Source: Prevotella sp. (lineage in GTDB: Bacteria; Bacteroidota; Bacteroidia; Bacteroidales; Bacteroidaceae). Taken from it: DNA of 54,916 nt. The notes under the pieces were generated by a model. It was given only the letters and a program-made list of their open reading frames with translations. It did no database searches and was not told where the DNA came from. The stretch spans positions 1-54,916 of the forward strand of contig JAFUDJ010000024.1 in NCBI GenBank assembly GCA_017459445.1, in the 5' to 3' direction. Each line of letters begins with the position of its first letter. Position 1 is the stretch's first letter. Positions 40,743 through 51,310 of this stretch are shown piece after piece. The position numbers were made by a program, and so were the translations under genes.

Positions 40743-41808
40743 CGTGCTGACTATCTTGGCAGCATGCCAGTCGAACACGTACAAAATCAGCGGAACGGCA
40801 GAAGGACTGGCCGAGGGCGACACGCTGCTGCTGACCACGGACTTGGAGAACGGCACGCCGAGCGACACCGTCGTCGTACACGACGGCAAGTTCACACTGG
40901 AGGGAGAGACGGACTCCGTCAGGCTGGCCATGCTGTACAGCGCCCTGCGCAACGAGGTCAACATTCCGTTCTTCCTGGAGCCGGGCGACATCAGCATCGC
41001 ACTCTCCGAGACGCCGGGCAACAGCCGGGTGGGCGGAACGAAGACGAACAACGAGTGGCAGCGGCTGAACGACTCGGTGATGGTCATCGGCAAGGAAATC
41101 AACGCCATCGCCGAACACGTCTACGGCAAGACGGGCAACGAGGAGGAACAGCAGAAAGGCATGAAGCGCATCGACGAGCTGAACAGCCGCTTCGCCGGCA
41201 TCGTGGTAAGCACCGTGGAGCGTAACATCGACAATGAGTTCGGATACTTCCTGCTGACCTACTACCCCGAGGAGCTTATCAGCAACGAACAGCGCAGCCG
41301 CTTCATCGGCATGCTGCCGAAGGAAATGCGCAACCGCCCCGCCATCCGCGAGATGGAGGCAATGCTGAAGTCGGCAGCGGCAACAGCCGAGGGAGCCGTC
41401 ATCAGCGACTTCAGCCAGACGGCGCCGGACGGCTCAGAGCAACACATCATGGAACTGATTGGCCAGAACGAGGTGACCATCATCGACTTCTGGGCATCGT
41501 GGTGCGCACCCTGCCGGCAGGAAATGCCGTTCATGATTGAACTGTACAACCACTACAAAGACCGTGGACTGGGCATCGTAGGCATATCACTCGACTCAGA
41601 ACAGGAGGCATGGGTGCAGGCCATCGCCAAACTCGGCATACCCTGGCCGCAGATGAGCGACCTGCAGGGCTGGGACAATGCTGCCGCACGGCAGTTCAAC
41701 GTGACCAGCATCCCGCACACCATCGTCGTCGACAGGCACGGAAAAATACTGCGTCGAGGCCTTCGGGGCGAAGAACTGGCGCAGTATATTGCCGAACAAA
41801 TCAAATAA
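40711..41808 (+). CDS. TlpA/ResA-like thioredoxin-fold lipoprotein with DUF4369 domain
   Basis: The 365-residue protein has a lipobox (LTILAACQS), a DUF4369 domain (about 22-125; ISGTAEGLAEGDTLLLTTDL) and a C-terminal redoxin domain with FWASWCAPCRQEMPF around residue 264 and the cis-Pro segment TSIPHTIVVDRHG. It probably reduces or isomerises disulfides in the periplasm. The start at MKAFRTSILF lies inside prs (32-base overlap, different frame), so its translation is probably coupled to prs. The ten extra upstream codons are also inside prs and would disrupt the signal. A terminator follows that overlaps the clpC 3' end. Confidence 0.88.
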   Translation: MKAFRTSILFSVLTILAACQSNTYKISGTAEGLAEGDTLLLTTDLENGTPSDTVVVHDGKFTLEGETDSVRLAMLYSALRNEVNIPFFLEPGDISIALSETPGNSRVGGTKTNNEWQRLNDSVMVIGKEINAIAEHVYGKTGNEEEQQKGMKRIDELNSRFAGIVVSTVERNIDNEFGYFLLTYYPEELISNEQRSRFIGMLPKEMRNRPAIREMEAMLKSAAATAEGAVISDFSQTAPDGSEQHIMELIGQNEVTIIDFWASWCAPCRQEMPFMIELYNHYKDRGLGIVGISLDSEQEAWVQAIAKLGIPWPQMSDLQGWDNAAARQFNVTSIPHTIVVDRHGKILRRGLRGEELAQYIAEQIK

Positions 41809-41826
41809 ACTTTCTACGGGCTATCC

Positions 41827-44349
<2,523 letters not shown>

Positions 44350-44350
44350 T

Positions 44351-44378
44351 ATAATAAACGATTTGACGATTTGACAAT
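44351..44378 (-). repeat. GATTTGAC-type simple-repeat spacer before clpC
   Basis: On the transcribed strand the units GTCAAATC, GTCAAATC and GTAAATT repeat at about nine bases, ending shortly before the GTG start of clpC. It has the same placement as the spacers in the rnf and maeB units. Confidence 0.6.
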
Positions 44379-44426
44379 TTACGACTTATGGTATATGCTT
44401 GATATGGGTTACCACTGACGTCTATC

Positions 44427-45770
44427 TTACAAACACCGTGCCAAAGCCTTGCGGCGAGTAATGACAGCTGGCAGTTCCTCCTCGTAGTGGGTCACCATGA
44501 TGAGTGTTTTGCCGGGACGCTGACAAAATGTCTCAATCACGTCCTTGACCAATCGGCGGTTCCAGAGGTCGAGACCGTGCAGCGGCTCGTCGAGAATCAG
44601 CAGCTGCGGGTCCTTGACAAAGGCACGTGCCAGCAGCACCAGCCGCTGTTCGCCACTCGACAACTGCAGGAAGGGACGGTCGGCCAGGTGTCCGATGCCA
44701 AAGATGTCGAGCCACCAGCGGCAGCGGTCATAGTCCTGGGCGCGGGGAACGGCATAGAGTCCCACGGAGTCCATCATGCCGCTGGCCACGATGCGGATGG
44801 CGGGAAGGTTGCGGCGGTAGGAGCGGTGCATCTCGGGCGACACATAGCCTATGTGGCGTTTGATGTCCCAGATGGTCTCACCAGAGCCTCGCGGGCGGTC
44901 GAACAGGGTGATGTCGCAGGCGTAGGCCTGGGGATTGTCGGCACATATCAGGGAGAGCAGCGTCGACTTGCCGCTGCCGTTCTGTCCGGTAAGCGCCCAC
45001 CGCTCGCCGTTCATCACCGTCCAGTCCAAACTATTTAATATAGTACGCGTACCATATCTAATAGTAACGCCGTGCATATCGACTACCCGCTGACAGACGT
45101 AGTCGCCACTGGAGACAGGCAGCGACAGGATGGCTTCGCGGCGGGTCTGAGTCAGCACGTGCGGCGGGACGGGAGACTGCCGGCGGTCATATTCCGCACG
45201 GCTGCAAGGGGGCTGCGGCTCGCCTTGACGAAGCTCGACAACCTCGGTGACGAAATCGGGAATGTCGTCGGTCTTGGCCAACACCAGCATCACCTCCATG
45301 TCGCGCTCCGTGGCCAGCGTCAGAAGTAATTGCTTCAACTGGTCGCGCGTCTCGGCATCCAAGCCTATGAAGGGATTATCCATGATGAGCAGCTGAGGGT
45401 CAGAGAACAGCGTCTTCGTGAGCTGGAATTTGCGCAACTCGCCGCTTGACAGCGTGATGATGTATTTGTCGAGCAGGCCGTCCAAATGGAACAAGGCATA
45501 CAGATGGCGCTGCAACCGGCGGCGTTCGACCGTGTCATCGCCCGTCAGCAGGAAGCTATGCTCCAGCAGCTCACCTGCCGTCGGGGTCTCATGGTCGATG
45601 TCGTGCTGGTTCCAGCGCAACTGAAGGTAGTACTGGCCGTCCACGTTAGGCCCGTACGAGTCGGAGAAAGCGATGTAACGCACCCGGTCGGAGGCCATCC
45701 GCTTACGCAACCGGTCAATGTATTGGGTCTTGCCACTGGCATTGCGGCCCACAATGGCTGTTACTTTCAT
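44427..45770 (-). CDS. ModF-like tandem-domain ABC ATPase
   Basis: The 447-residue soluble protein has two ABC ATPase domains. The first has Walker A GRNASGKTQ (about 7-15), signature LSSGELRKF and Walker B LLIMDNP, where the catalytic Glu is replaced by Asn. The second has GQNGSGKSTLLSL, LSSGEQRLVLLARAF and an intact LLILDEP. No membrane segments are present. ModF/PhrA-like proteins have this layout; the substrate or role is unclear. The start was set at MKVTAIVGRN (45770); ATG 45776 is the alternative, and longer frames begin before the promoter. No permease gene is adjacent. Confidence 0.85.
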   Translation of the reverse strand: MKVTAIVGRNASGKTQYIDRLRKRMASDRVRYIAFSDSYGPNVDGQYYLQLRWNQHDIDHETPTAGELLEHSFLLTGDDTVERRRLQRHLYALFHLDGLLDKYIITLSSGELRKFQLTKTLFSDPQLLIMDNPFIGLDAETRDQLKQLLLTLATERDMEVMLVLAKTDDIPDFVTEVVELRQGEPQPPCSRAEYDRRQSPVPPHVLTQTRREAILSLPVSSGDYVCQRVVDMHGVTIRYGTRTILNSLDWTVMNGERWALTGQNGSGKSTLLSLICADNPQAYACDITLFDRPRGSGETIWDIKRHIGYVSPEMHRSYRRNLPAIRIVASGMMDSVGLYAVPRAQDYDRCRWWLDIFGIGHLADRPFLQLSSGEQRLVLLARAFVKDPQLLILDEPLHGLDLWNRRLVKDVIETFCQRPGKTLIMVTHYEEELPAVITRRKALARCL

Positions 45771-45797
45771 AAGCATGAAAAAAATTACATTCGTGGT

Positions 45798-45806
45798 GCA
45801 AAGATA
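45798..45806 (-). promoter_or_regulatory. -7 element of the ABC ATPase-clpC unit
   Basis: TATCTTTGC on the minus strand, about 28 bases before the ATG at 45770. clpC may share this promoter, as no TAnnTTTG is seen in the 77-base gap. Confidence 0.55.
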
Positions 45807-45961
45807 CAATTATTTTGCCGAAAAGCATGCCATCGCCAAGCAAAAAAGCATCAGTGGCGGCATTTTTTGAAGATAAGCGCGCTTTTAGTGTCACTTTTCC
45901 TTGATTTAAATCAATAAAGCGACAAAACGCAAGCGTTTACGTTGTTTTTCCGACAATTTGT

Positions 45962-45993
45962 TTTGTTTTTAGTCATTTTTGCTTTAATTTTGC
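45962..45993 (+). promoter_or_regulatory. gdhA promoter
   Basis: TTTG (45962-45965), 19 bases, then TAATTTTGC (45985-45993). The leader is about 50 nt. Of the 277 bases between the ABC gene and gdhA, the rest (45810-45960) shows no gene. Confidence 0.7.
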
Positions 45994-46047
45994 AACCAGA
46001 AAAACAAAAACAAAGAGTAATTAGTCAAACATTTAAAGAAAAAGATT

Positions 46048-47385
46048 ATGAATGCAGCAAAAGTTGTAGAGGATTTGAAACAGAGATTCCCCAATGAGCC
46101 AGAGTACATCCAGGCCGTGAGCCAAGTTCTTCCCACCATCGAAGAAGAGTACAACAAGCATCCTGAGTTCGAGAAGGCAAACCTCATCGAGCGTCTTTGC
46201 ATTCCCGACCGTGTCTGTGAGTTCCGCATCACTTGGGTGGACGACCAGGGCAAGGTGCAGACCAATATGGGCTACCGCATCCAGCACAACAACGCCATTG
46301 GCCCGTACAAAGGCGGTCTGCGTTACCACAAGTCGGTGAACTTGGGTATCCTGAAGTTCCTCGCCTTCGAGCAGACTTTCAAGAACTCGCTGACCACACT
46401 GCCGATGGGCGGTGCCAAGGGTGGCTCTGACTTCTCGCCCCGTGGCAAGAGCGACGCTGAGGTGATGCGCTTCTGCCAGGCATTCATGAACGAACTGTAC
46501 CGTGTCATTGGTCCGGACGAGGACGTACCCGCCGGTGACATCGGCGTCGGTGGCCGTGAGGTTGGCTATCTGTTCGGACAGTATAAGAAACTGACCCACC
46601 AGTTCCAGGGCGTGCTGACGGGTAAGGGCATCCCCTTCGGCGGTTCACTCATCCGTCCCGAGGCTACGGGCTATGGCTGCGTCTACTTCCTGAACAGCAT
46701 GCTGCAGACCCGCAACATTGACATCAAGGGTAAGAAGGTGCTGATTTCCGGTTCAGGAAACGTGGCACAATATGCTACTGAGAAGTGCATCCAGCTGGGT
46801 GCCATCCCCATGACGCTCTCAGACTCTGACGGTTACATCTACGACCCGGACGGCATCACTCAGGAGAAGCTGGAATATGTGAAAGAGCTGAAGAACATCG
46901 AGCGCGGACGTATCAAGGAGTATGCTGAGGAATATCCCAACGCCAAATACGTGGCTGGCGAGCGTCCCTGGCACGAGAAGGCCGACATCGCCCTGCCCTG
47001 CGCTACGCAGAACGAGATTAACGGCGAGCAGGCTCAGGCGCTGGTTGACAACGGTGTCATCGCTGTAGCTGAGGGTGCCAACATGCCTTCACTGCCCGAG
47101 GCCATCAAGATTTTCCAGGACAACAAGCTGCTCTATGCTCCCGGTAAGGCTTCTAACGCCGGCGGTGTGTCGGTCAGCGGCCTGGAGATGTCGCAGAACT
47201 CGGAGCGTCTGTCGTGGACGGCCAAGGAGGTTGACGACTATCTGAAGCGCATCATGAACGACATCCACGAGAACTGCGTGAAGTATGGCACACAGGCCGA
47301 CGGCTACATCAACTATGTGAAGGGAGCCAACGTGGCCGGTTTCATGAAGGTGGCCAGTGCCATGATGAGCCAGGGTATTGTGTAA
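46048..47385 (+). CDS. gdhA: NADP-specific glutamate dehydrogenase
   Basis: The 445-residue hexameric enzyme interconverts 2-oxoglutarate plus ammonia and glutamate. Seen are the substrate-binding QHNNAIGPYKGGLRYHKSVN, catalytic-lysine region LPMGGAKGGSDFSPRGKSD, PDEDVPAGDIGVGGREVGYL and the Rossmann VLISGSGNVAQYATEKC. This is the main ammonium-assimilation enzyme of many Bacteroidales. It has a strong promoter and its own terminator, and is followed by a GltA-like gene concerned with the same pathway or NADPH supply. Confidence 0.96.
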   Translation: MNAAKVVEDLKQRFPNEPEYIQAVSQVLPTIEEEYNKHPEFEKANLIERLCIPDRVCEFRITWVDDQGKVQTNMGYRIQHNNAIGPYKGGLRYHKSVNLGILKFLAFEQTFKNSLTTLPMGGAKGGSDFSPRGKSDAEVMRFCQAFMNELYRVIGPDEDVPAGDIGVGGREVGYLFGQYKKLTHQFQGVLTGKGIPFGGSLIRPEATGYGCVYFLNSMLQTRNIDIKGKKVLISGSGNVAQYATEKCIQLGAIPMTLSDSDGYIYDPDGITQEKLEYVKELKNIERGRIKEYAEEYPNAKYVAGERPWHEKADIALPCATQNEINGEQAQALVDNGVIAVAEGANMPSLPEAIKIFQDNKLLYAPGKASNAGGVSVSGLEMSQNSERLSWTAKEVDDYLKRIMNDIHENCVKYGTQADGYINYVKGANVAGFMKVASAMMSQGIV

Positions 47386-47439
47386 GACAGCTATGGCATG
47401 CGGCCTTCGCTGCATGAACCATTCGCACAATCAAAAAAG

Positions 47440-47477
47440 AAAAGGTGTGGCATTTGGAATGATGCTGCACTTTTTCT
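47440..47477 (+). terminator. gdhA terminator
   Basis: AAAAGGTGTGGCAT (47440-47453) pairs with ATGCTGCACTTTTT (47462-47475), with three G-U pairs, and the stem runs into TTTTTCTTC. It lies 55 bases after the gdhA stop. Confidence 0.65.
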
Positions 47478-47516
47478 TCATGATGAACCATAAAGAAAAA
47501 GAAAACAGGCTTTTCC

Positions 47517-47548
47517 TTTGCACTTTGATTTAGATTTAGTACCTTTGC
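47517..47548 (+). promoter_or_regulatory. Promoter of the NfnAB/GltA-like fusion gene
   Basis: TTTG (47517-47520), 19 bases, then TACCTTTGC (47540-47548), 28 bases before the ATG at 47576. Confidence 0.65.
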
Positions 47549-47575
47549 AATCAAAAGTAAGCAAACCATTGGATT

Positions 47576-49930
47576 ATGAACAAAATCGTAAGGAAAGAAC
47601 AATTCTCGGAGAAGGTTTTTCTCTTTGAGATAGAGGCGCCGCTGATTGCCAAGAGCCGCAAGGCGGGCAACTTCGTCATCGTGCGTGTTGACAAGAAGGG
47701 CGAGCGCATGCCGCTGACCATTGCCGGTGCTGACATCGACCGAGGCACCATTACGCTGGTGGTACAGATGGTTGGACTGTCGTCGAAGAAGCTGTGTGCA
47801 CTCGGCGAAGGCGACTTCGTGGCCGACGTCGTAGGTCCTTTGGGCAATCCCACCCGCATCGAGAAATACGGCACGGTGGTTTGTGCCGGCGGCGGACTCG
47901 GCGTAGCTCCCATGCTGCCCATTATCCAGGCGCTGAAGGCCAAGGGCAACCGTGTGCTTAGCGTGATGGCTGGGCGAAGCAAAGACCTTATTATATTAGA
48001 AGACAAGGTGCGCGAAAGCAGTGATGAGGTCATCATCATGACCGACGACGGCTCGTACGGCGAGAAAGGCGTCGTCACCGTCGGCATAGAGAAGTTCATT
48101 GAACAGGAGCATGTCGACCAGATTTTCGCCATCGGTCCTCCCATCATGATGAAGTTCTCGAACCTCACAGCGCAGAAGCACGGCATTCCCTGCGAAGTCT
48201 CGCTGAACACTATTATGGTCGACGGCACGGGCATGTGCGGCGCCTGCCGACTGACCATCGGCGGCAAGACGAAGTTCGTCTGCATCGACGGTCCTGAGTT
48301 CGACGGAGCATTGGTCGACTGGGACGAAATGTTCAAGCGCATGAACACCTTCAAGCGCGAGGAGCAGGAAGAACTGGCCCACTACGAGGAGCACCTCGCC
48401 ACTGTGGCTGGCGATTCGGTCACCAGCACCCCCACTACCGACATCGTCATGGACGACGACCCCACTAACGACACCATCGACATTCTGACCGACCGCGATG
48501 CCGACTGGCGTAAGGCTCTCCGTGCTTCCATGAAGCCCAAGGAGCGCACGGCCATCGAGCGTGTCGTCATGCCCGAGCTCGACCCCATATACCGTGCCAC
48601 CACGCGCACAGAGGAGGTGAACATCGGCCTGACGAAGGAGATGGCCATGACTGAGGCCAAGCGCTGTCTCGACTGCGCAAAGCCTACCTGTGTTGAGGGT
48701 TGTCCCGTCAATATCAACATCCCGTCGTTCGTCAAAAACATCGAGCGCGGCCAGTTCCTCGCTGCTGCCAAGGTGCTGAAGGACACCTCTGCCCTACCCG
48801 CTGTCTGCGGTCGTGTCTGTCCGCAGGAGAAGCAATGCGAAAGTAAGTGTATCCACCTGAAGATGAACGAGCCCGCCGTAGCCATCGGCTATCTGGAGCG
48901 TTTCGCCGCCGACTTCGAGCGCGAGAGCGGCAATATTTCGTTACCCGAAATTGCTCCTGCCAACGGTATCAAGATTGCCGTAGTAGGTTCAGGTCCCGCT
49001 GGTCTGTCGTTTGCTGGCGACATGGTGAAGAAGGGCTACGATGTGTATGTCTTCGAGGCACTGCATGAAATCGGCGGTGTGCTGAAGTACGGCATTCCTG
49101 AGTTCCGTCTGCCCAACAAGATTGTTGATGTCGAGATTGAGAACCTCGCCAAGATGGGCGTCCACTTCCAGACAGACGTCATTGTTGGCAAAACCATTAG
49201 CATTGAGACACTTGAGACGCAAGGCTTCAAGGGAATATTCGTCGGCTCTGGCGCCGGTCTTCCTAACTTCATGGGCATTCCCGGAGAGAACGCCATCAAC
49301 ATCATGTCGTCGAACGAATATCTGACTCGCGTCAACCTGATGGATGCTGCCAACCCGACAACCGACACACCTATCAATCTGGGCAAGAACGTGCTCGTGG
49401 TAGGTGGCGGCAACACCGCCATGGACTCTTGCCGCACGGCCAAGCGCTTAGGGGGCAACGTCACATTGGTATACCGCCGCTCGGAACAGGAGATGCCAGC
49501 CCGACTGGAAGAAGTGAAGCATGCCAAGGAGGAGGGCATCGACTTCCTAACACTGCACAACCCCATTGAGTACATTGCCGACGAACAGGGTGCTGTCAAG
49601 CAGGCCGTACTCCAGGTGATGGAACTCGGAGAACCCGATGCCTCCGGCCGCCGTTCACCCGTTCCCGTCGAGGGCAAGACGGTGACACTCGATGTCGACC
49701 AAGTCATCGTGGCTGTCGGCGTATCGCCCAATCCGCTGGTTCCCAAGAGCATCGAAGGACTGGAGCTGGGCCGTAAGAACACCATTGTGGTCAATGAAGG
49801 CATGCAGTCGGCACGCTCGGAAATCTTCGCCGGCGGCGACATCGTGCGTGGCGGTGCCACTGTTATCCTTGCCATGGGCGACGGCCGCCGTGCCGCCCAG
49901 AACATGGACCAGTATTTACAAAACAAATAG
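47576..49930 (+). CDS. Fused ferredoxin-NADP reductase (SudB/NfnA-like) and GltA/NfnB-like FAD oxidoreductase
   Basis: The 784-residue protein joins two modules. Residues 1-280 are a PyrK/SudB/NfnA-like FAD/NAD(P) reductase with a 2Fe-2S site (GTGMCGACRL ... VCIDGPEF). Residues about 320-784 are GltB-small-subunit/NfnB-like, with 4Fe-4S cysteines (CLDCAKPTCVEGCPVNINIP, CGRVCPQEKQCESKC), an FAD motif VVGSGPAGLSFAGDMVKKGY and an NADPH motif VVGGGNTAMDSCRTAKRLGG. It is often annotated as glutamate synthase, but the fusion equally suits NADH-dependent ferredoxin:NADP+ transhydrogenation (Nfn). It would connect Rnf-linked ferredoxin and NADH to NADPH for GdhA. No glutaminase domain is present. Confidence 0.9.
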   Translation: MNKIVRKEQFSEKVFLFEIEAPLIAKSRKAGNFVIVRVDKKGERMPLTIAGADIDRGTITLVVQMVGLSSKKLCALGEGDFVADVVGPLGNPTRIEKYGTVVCAGGGLGVAPMLPIIQALKAKGNRVLSVMAGRSKDLIILEDKVRESSDEVIIMTDDGSYGEKGVVTVGIEKFIEQEHVDQIFAIGPPIMMKFSNLTAQKHGIPCEVSLNTIMVDGTGMCGACRLTIGGKTKFVCIDGPEFDGALVDWDEMFKRMNTFKREEQEELAHYEEHLATVAGDSVTSTPTTDIVMDDDPTNDTIDILTDRDADWRKALRASMKPKERTAIERVVMPELDPIYRATTRTEEVNIGLTKEMAMTEAKRCLDCAKPTCVEGCPVNINIPSFVKNIERGQFLAAAKVLKDTSALPAVCGRVCPQEKQCESKCIHLKMNEPAVAIGYLERFAADFERESGNISLPEIAPANGIKIAVVGSGPAGLSFAGDMVKKGYDVYVFEALHEIGGVLKYGIPEFRLPNKIVDVEIENLAKMGVHFQTDVIVGKTISIETLETQGFKGIFVGSGAGLPNFMGIPGENAINIMSSNEYLTRVNLMDAANPTTDTPINLGKNVLVVGGGNTAMDSCRTAKRLGGNVTLVYRRSEQEMPARLEEVKHAKEEGIDFLTLHNPIEYIADEQGAVKQAVLQVMELGEPDASGRRSPVPVEGKTVTLDVDQVIVAVGVSPNPLVPKSIEGLELGRKNTIVVNEGMQSARSEIFAGGDIVRGGATVILAMGDGRRAAQNMDQYLQNK

Positions 49931-49934
49931 TGTG

Positions 49935-49955
49935 CTTTGCGACTTGGTCGCAAAG
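49935..49955 (+). other. Intergenic hairpin before the DUF486 gene
   Basis: CTTTGCGAC-TTG-GTCGCAAAG is a perfect 9-bp stem with a three-base loop, between the preceding stop (49930) and the ATG at 49964. No T-run follows. It may modulate translation or mRNA decay. Confidence 0.5.
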
Positions 49956-49963
49956 AATCGTTT

Positions 49964-50332
49964 ATGAACGGACTTTATACCATCATACTGCTCATACTAA
50001 GCAACGTCTTTATGACGCTTGCTTGGTATGGACATTTGAAACTGCAGGAGTCAGGCACCAGCAGCAACTGGCCGCTATTCGGCGTCATCGTGTTCTCGTG
50101 GTGCATCGCCTTCTTCGAGTACTGCTGTCAGGTACCGGCCAACCGGTTGGGATTCGTAGAGAACGGCGGCCCCTTCAACCTCATCCAGCTGAAGGTCATT
50201 CAGGAGTGCATCTCGCTGGCCGTGTTCTGCATCATTGCCAACATCATGTTTCAGGGCACTCACCTGCACTGGAACCACATTCTGGCTTTCCTGCTCATCA
50301 TCTGCGCCGTCTATCTGGTCTTTATGAAATAG
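49964..50332 (+). CDS. DMT/DUF486 family small membrane protein
   Basis: The 122-residue protein has four membrane helices (GLYTIILLILSNVFMTLAWY; VIVFSWCIAFFEYCCQVPAN; ISLAVFCIIANIMFQG; ILAFLLIICAVYLVFM) and matches DUF486, a small relative of drug/metabolite transporters. Function unknown. The start was set at MNGLYTIILL (49964); the nine codons upstream (MRLGRKESF) lie in the hairpin and look non-native. It is between the NfnAB-like gene and the TtcA-like gene, probably in one transcript. Confidence 0.85.
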   Translation: MNGLYTIILLILSNVFMTLAWYGHLKLQESGTSSNWPLFGVIVFSWCIAFFEYCCQVPANRLGFVENGGPFNLIQLKVIQECISLAVFCIIANIMFQGTHLHWNHILAFLLIICAVYLVFMK

Positions 50333-50340
50333 TTCAGTAT

Positions 50341-50359
50341 GTGGCTGTGGTACAGCCAC
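50341..50359 (+). other. Intergenic hairpin before the TtcA-like gene
   Basis: GTGGCTGT-GGT-ACAGCCAC is a perfect 8-bp stem between the DUF486 stop (50332) and the ATG at 50377. Like the hairpin at 49935, it has no T-run. Confidence 0.5.
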
Positions 50360-50376
50360 AACAGCTCCACCCCACA

Positions 50377-51246
50377 ATGACGCTTGACGACCGACTCTGG
50401 AAACAGTTTAACAAGGCGCTGGGACAATACCTGCTCATTGACGAGGATGACCGCATCCTCGTCGGTTTGTCTGGCGGCAAGGACTCACTGCTACTGCTGG
50501 AGTTCCTTGCCCGCCGCTCCCGCATCTTGAAGCCACGCTTCAGCGTCGAAGCCCTGCACGTCCGCATGGAGTTCGCTACGCCACACTCTGCCCCCGGGGC
50601 TGAGAACATCCACTACGAGACCGACACCACCTACCTCCAACGGTTCTGCGACCAGCTCGGCATCCCCCTCCACATCGTTACCACCCGCTTCGATTCCGCC
50701 CCCATCTCGTCCGTCTCTACCATGTCCGCCCCCACCTCTGCCATGTCCGCCCCCATCGCGTCCGCCTCTGCCATGTCCACCCCCATCTCATCTCCTGTTC
50801 AGTACACCGAGGCATCGCCTCGGTCTTCCAAGCCCAAGCCTCCCTGCTTCCTTTGCTCCTGGCAGCGCCGCAAGCAGCTCTTCAACATTGCCCAACAGCA
50901 CGGCTGCACCAAAATCGCCCTCGGCCACCATCAGGACGACATCATTCATACAGCCCTGATGAACCTCACGTTCCAAGGCCGCTTCAGCACCATGCCTGCT
51001 AAGCTGCGCATGCGCAAGATGCCGCTGACCATCATCCGCCCTCTCTGCCTCTGCCAAGAGGCCGACATCCGCGCCTATGCAGAAGTCCACCACTATGAGA
51101 AACAGCTGAAACGATGCCCCTACGAAAACGACACCAACCGCGCAACAGCGCGTGAGCTGTTCAGCTACATGGAGCGCCACAATCCCGAGGCGCGCTATAG
51201 CATTTGGAATGCCTTGGAAACTGAGGAAAAACTTTTGGAGTATTAA
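50377..51246 (+). CDS. ttcA: TtcA-like tRNA 2-thiocytidine biosynthesis protein with an in-frame repeat insertion
   Basis: The 289-residue PP-loop ATPase has LVGLSGGKDSLLL (28-40), a CFLC pair (157-160), GHHQDDIIHTALMNL (183-197) and a later Cys247, the layout of TtcA proteins that thiolate C32 of tRNAs using a 4Fe-4S cluster. Between residues about 107 and 150 it carries a low-complexity insertion of units SAPISSVSTM, SAPTSAM, SAPIASASAM and STPISSP, just before the cluster-binding CxxC. The start is MTLDDRLWKQF, which gives a normal N-terminus. Function is likely kept if the insert loops out, but this is untested. Confidence 0.82.
   Translation: MTLDDRLWKQFNKALGQYLLIDEDDRILVGLSGGKDSLLLLEFLARRSRILKPRFSVEALHVRMEFATPHSAPGAENIHYETDTTYLQRFCDQLGIPLHIVTTRFDSAPISSVSTMSAPTSAMSAPIASASAMSTPISSPVQYTEASPRSSKPKPPCFLCSWQRRKQLFNIAQQHGCTKIALGHHQDDIIHTALMNLTFQGRFSTMPAKLRMRKMPLTIIRPLCLCQEADIRAYAEVHHYEKQLKRCPYENDTNRATARELFSYMERHNPEARYSIWNALETEEKLLEY
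50695..50796 (+). repeat. In-frame minisatellite within the TtcA-like gene
   Basis: Units start TCCGCCCCC or TCCACCCCC at 50695, 50725, 50746 and 50776 (lengths 30, 21, 30, 21 bases). All keep the reading frame. The DNA is C-rich on this strand. Confidence 0.8.
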
Positions 51247-51295
51247 ATTATATTAATTCAGCATTCATTATTCATTATTCATAATCAGAATTTCG
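51247..51295 (+). repeat. ATTCATT-type simple-repeat spacer
   Basis: ATTCAGC, ATTCATT, ATTCATT, ATTCATA units follow the TtcA-like stop and lead into the promoter of the next gene. Confidence 0.55.
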
Positions 51296-51304
51296 TATCT
51301 TTGC
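51296..51304 (+). promoter_or_regulatory. -7 element almost touching the PD40-gene start
   Basis: TATCTTTGC with only six bases before the ATG at 51311, implying a nearly leaderless mRNA. Confidence 0.55.
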
Positions 51305-51310
51305 TGAATA

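Noticed and set aside
47576-49930. Annotation as dihydroorotate dehydrogenase electron-transfer subunit fusion
   Set aside because: The N-terminal module is PyrK-like, but no pyrD lies nearby and the C-terminal GltA/NfnB module points to redox balance rather than pyrimidine synthesis.
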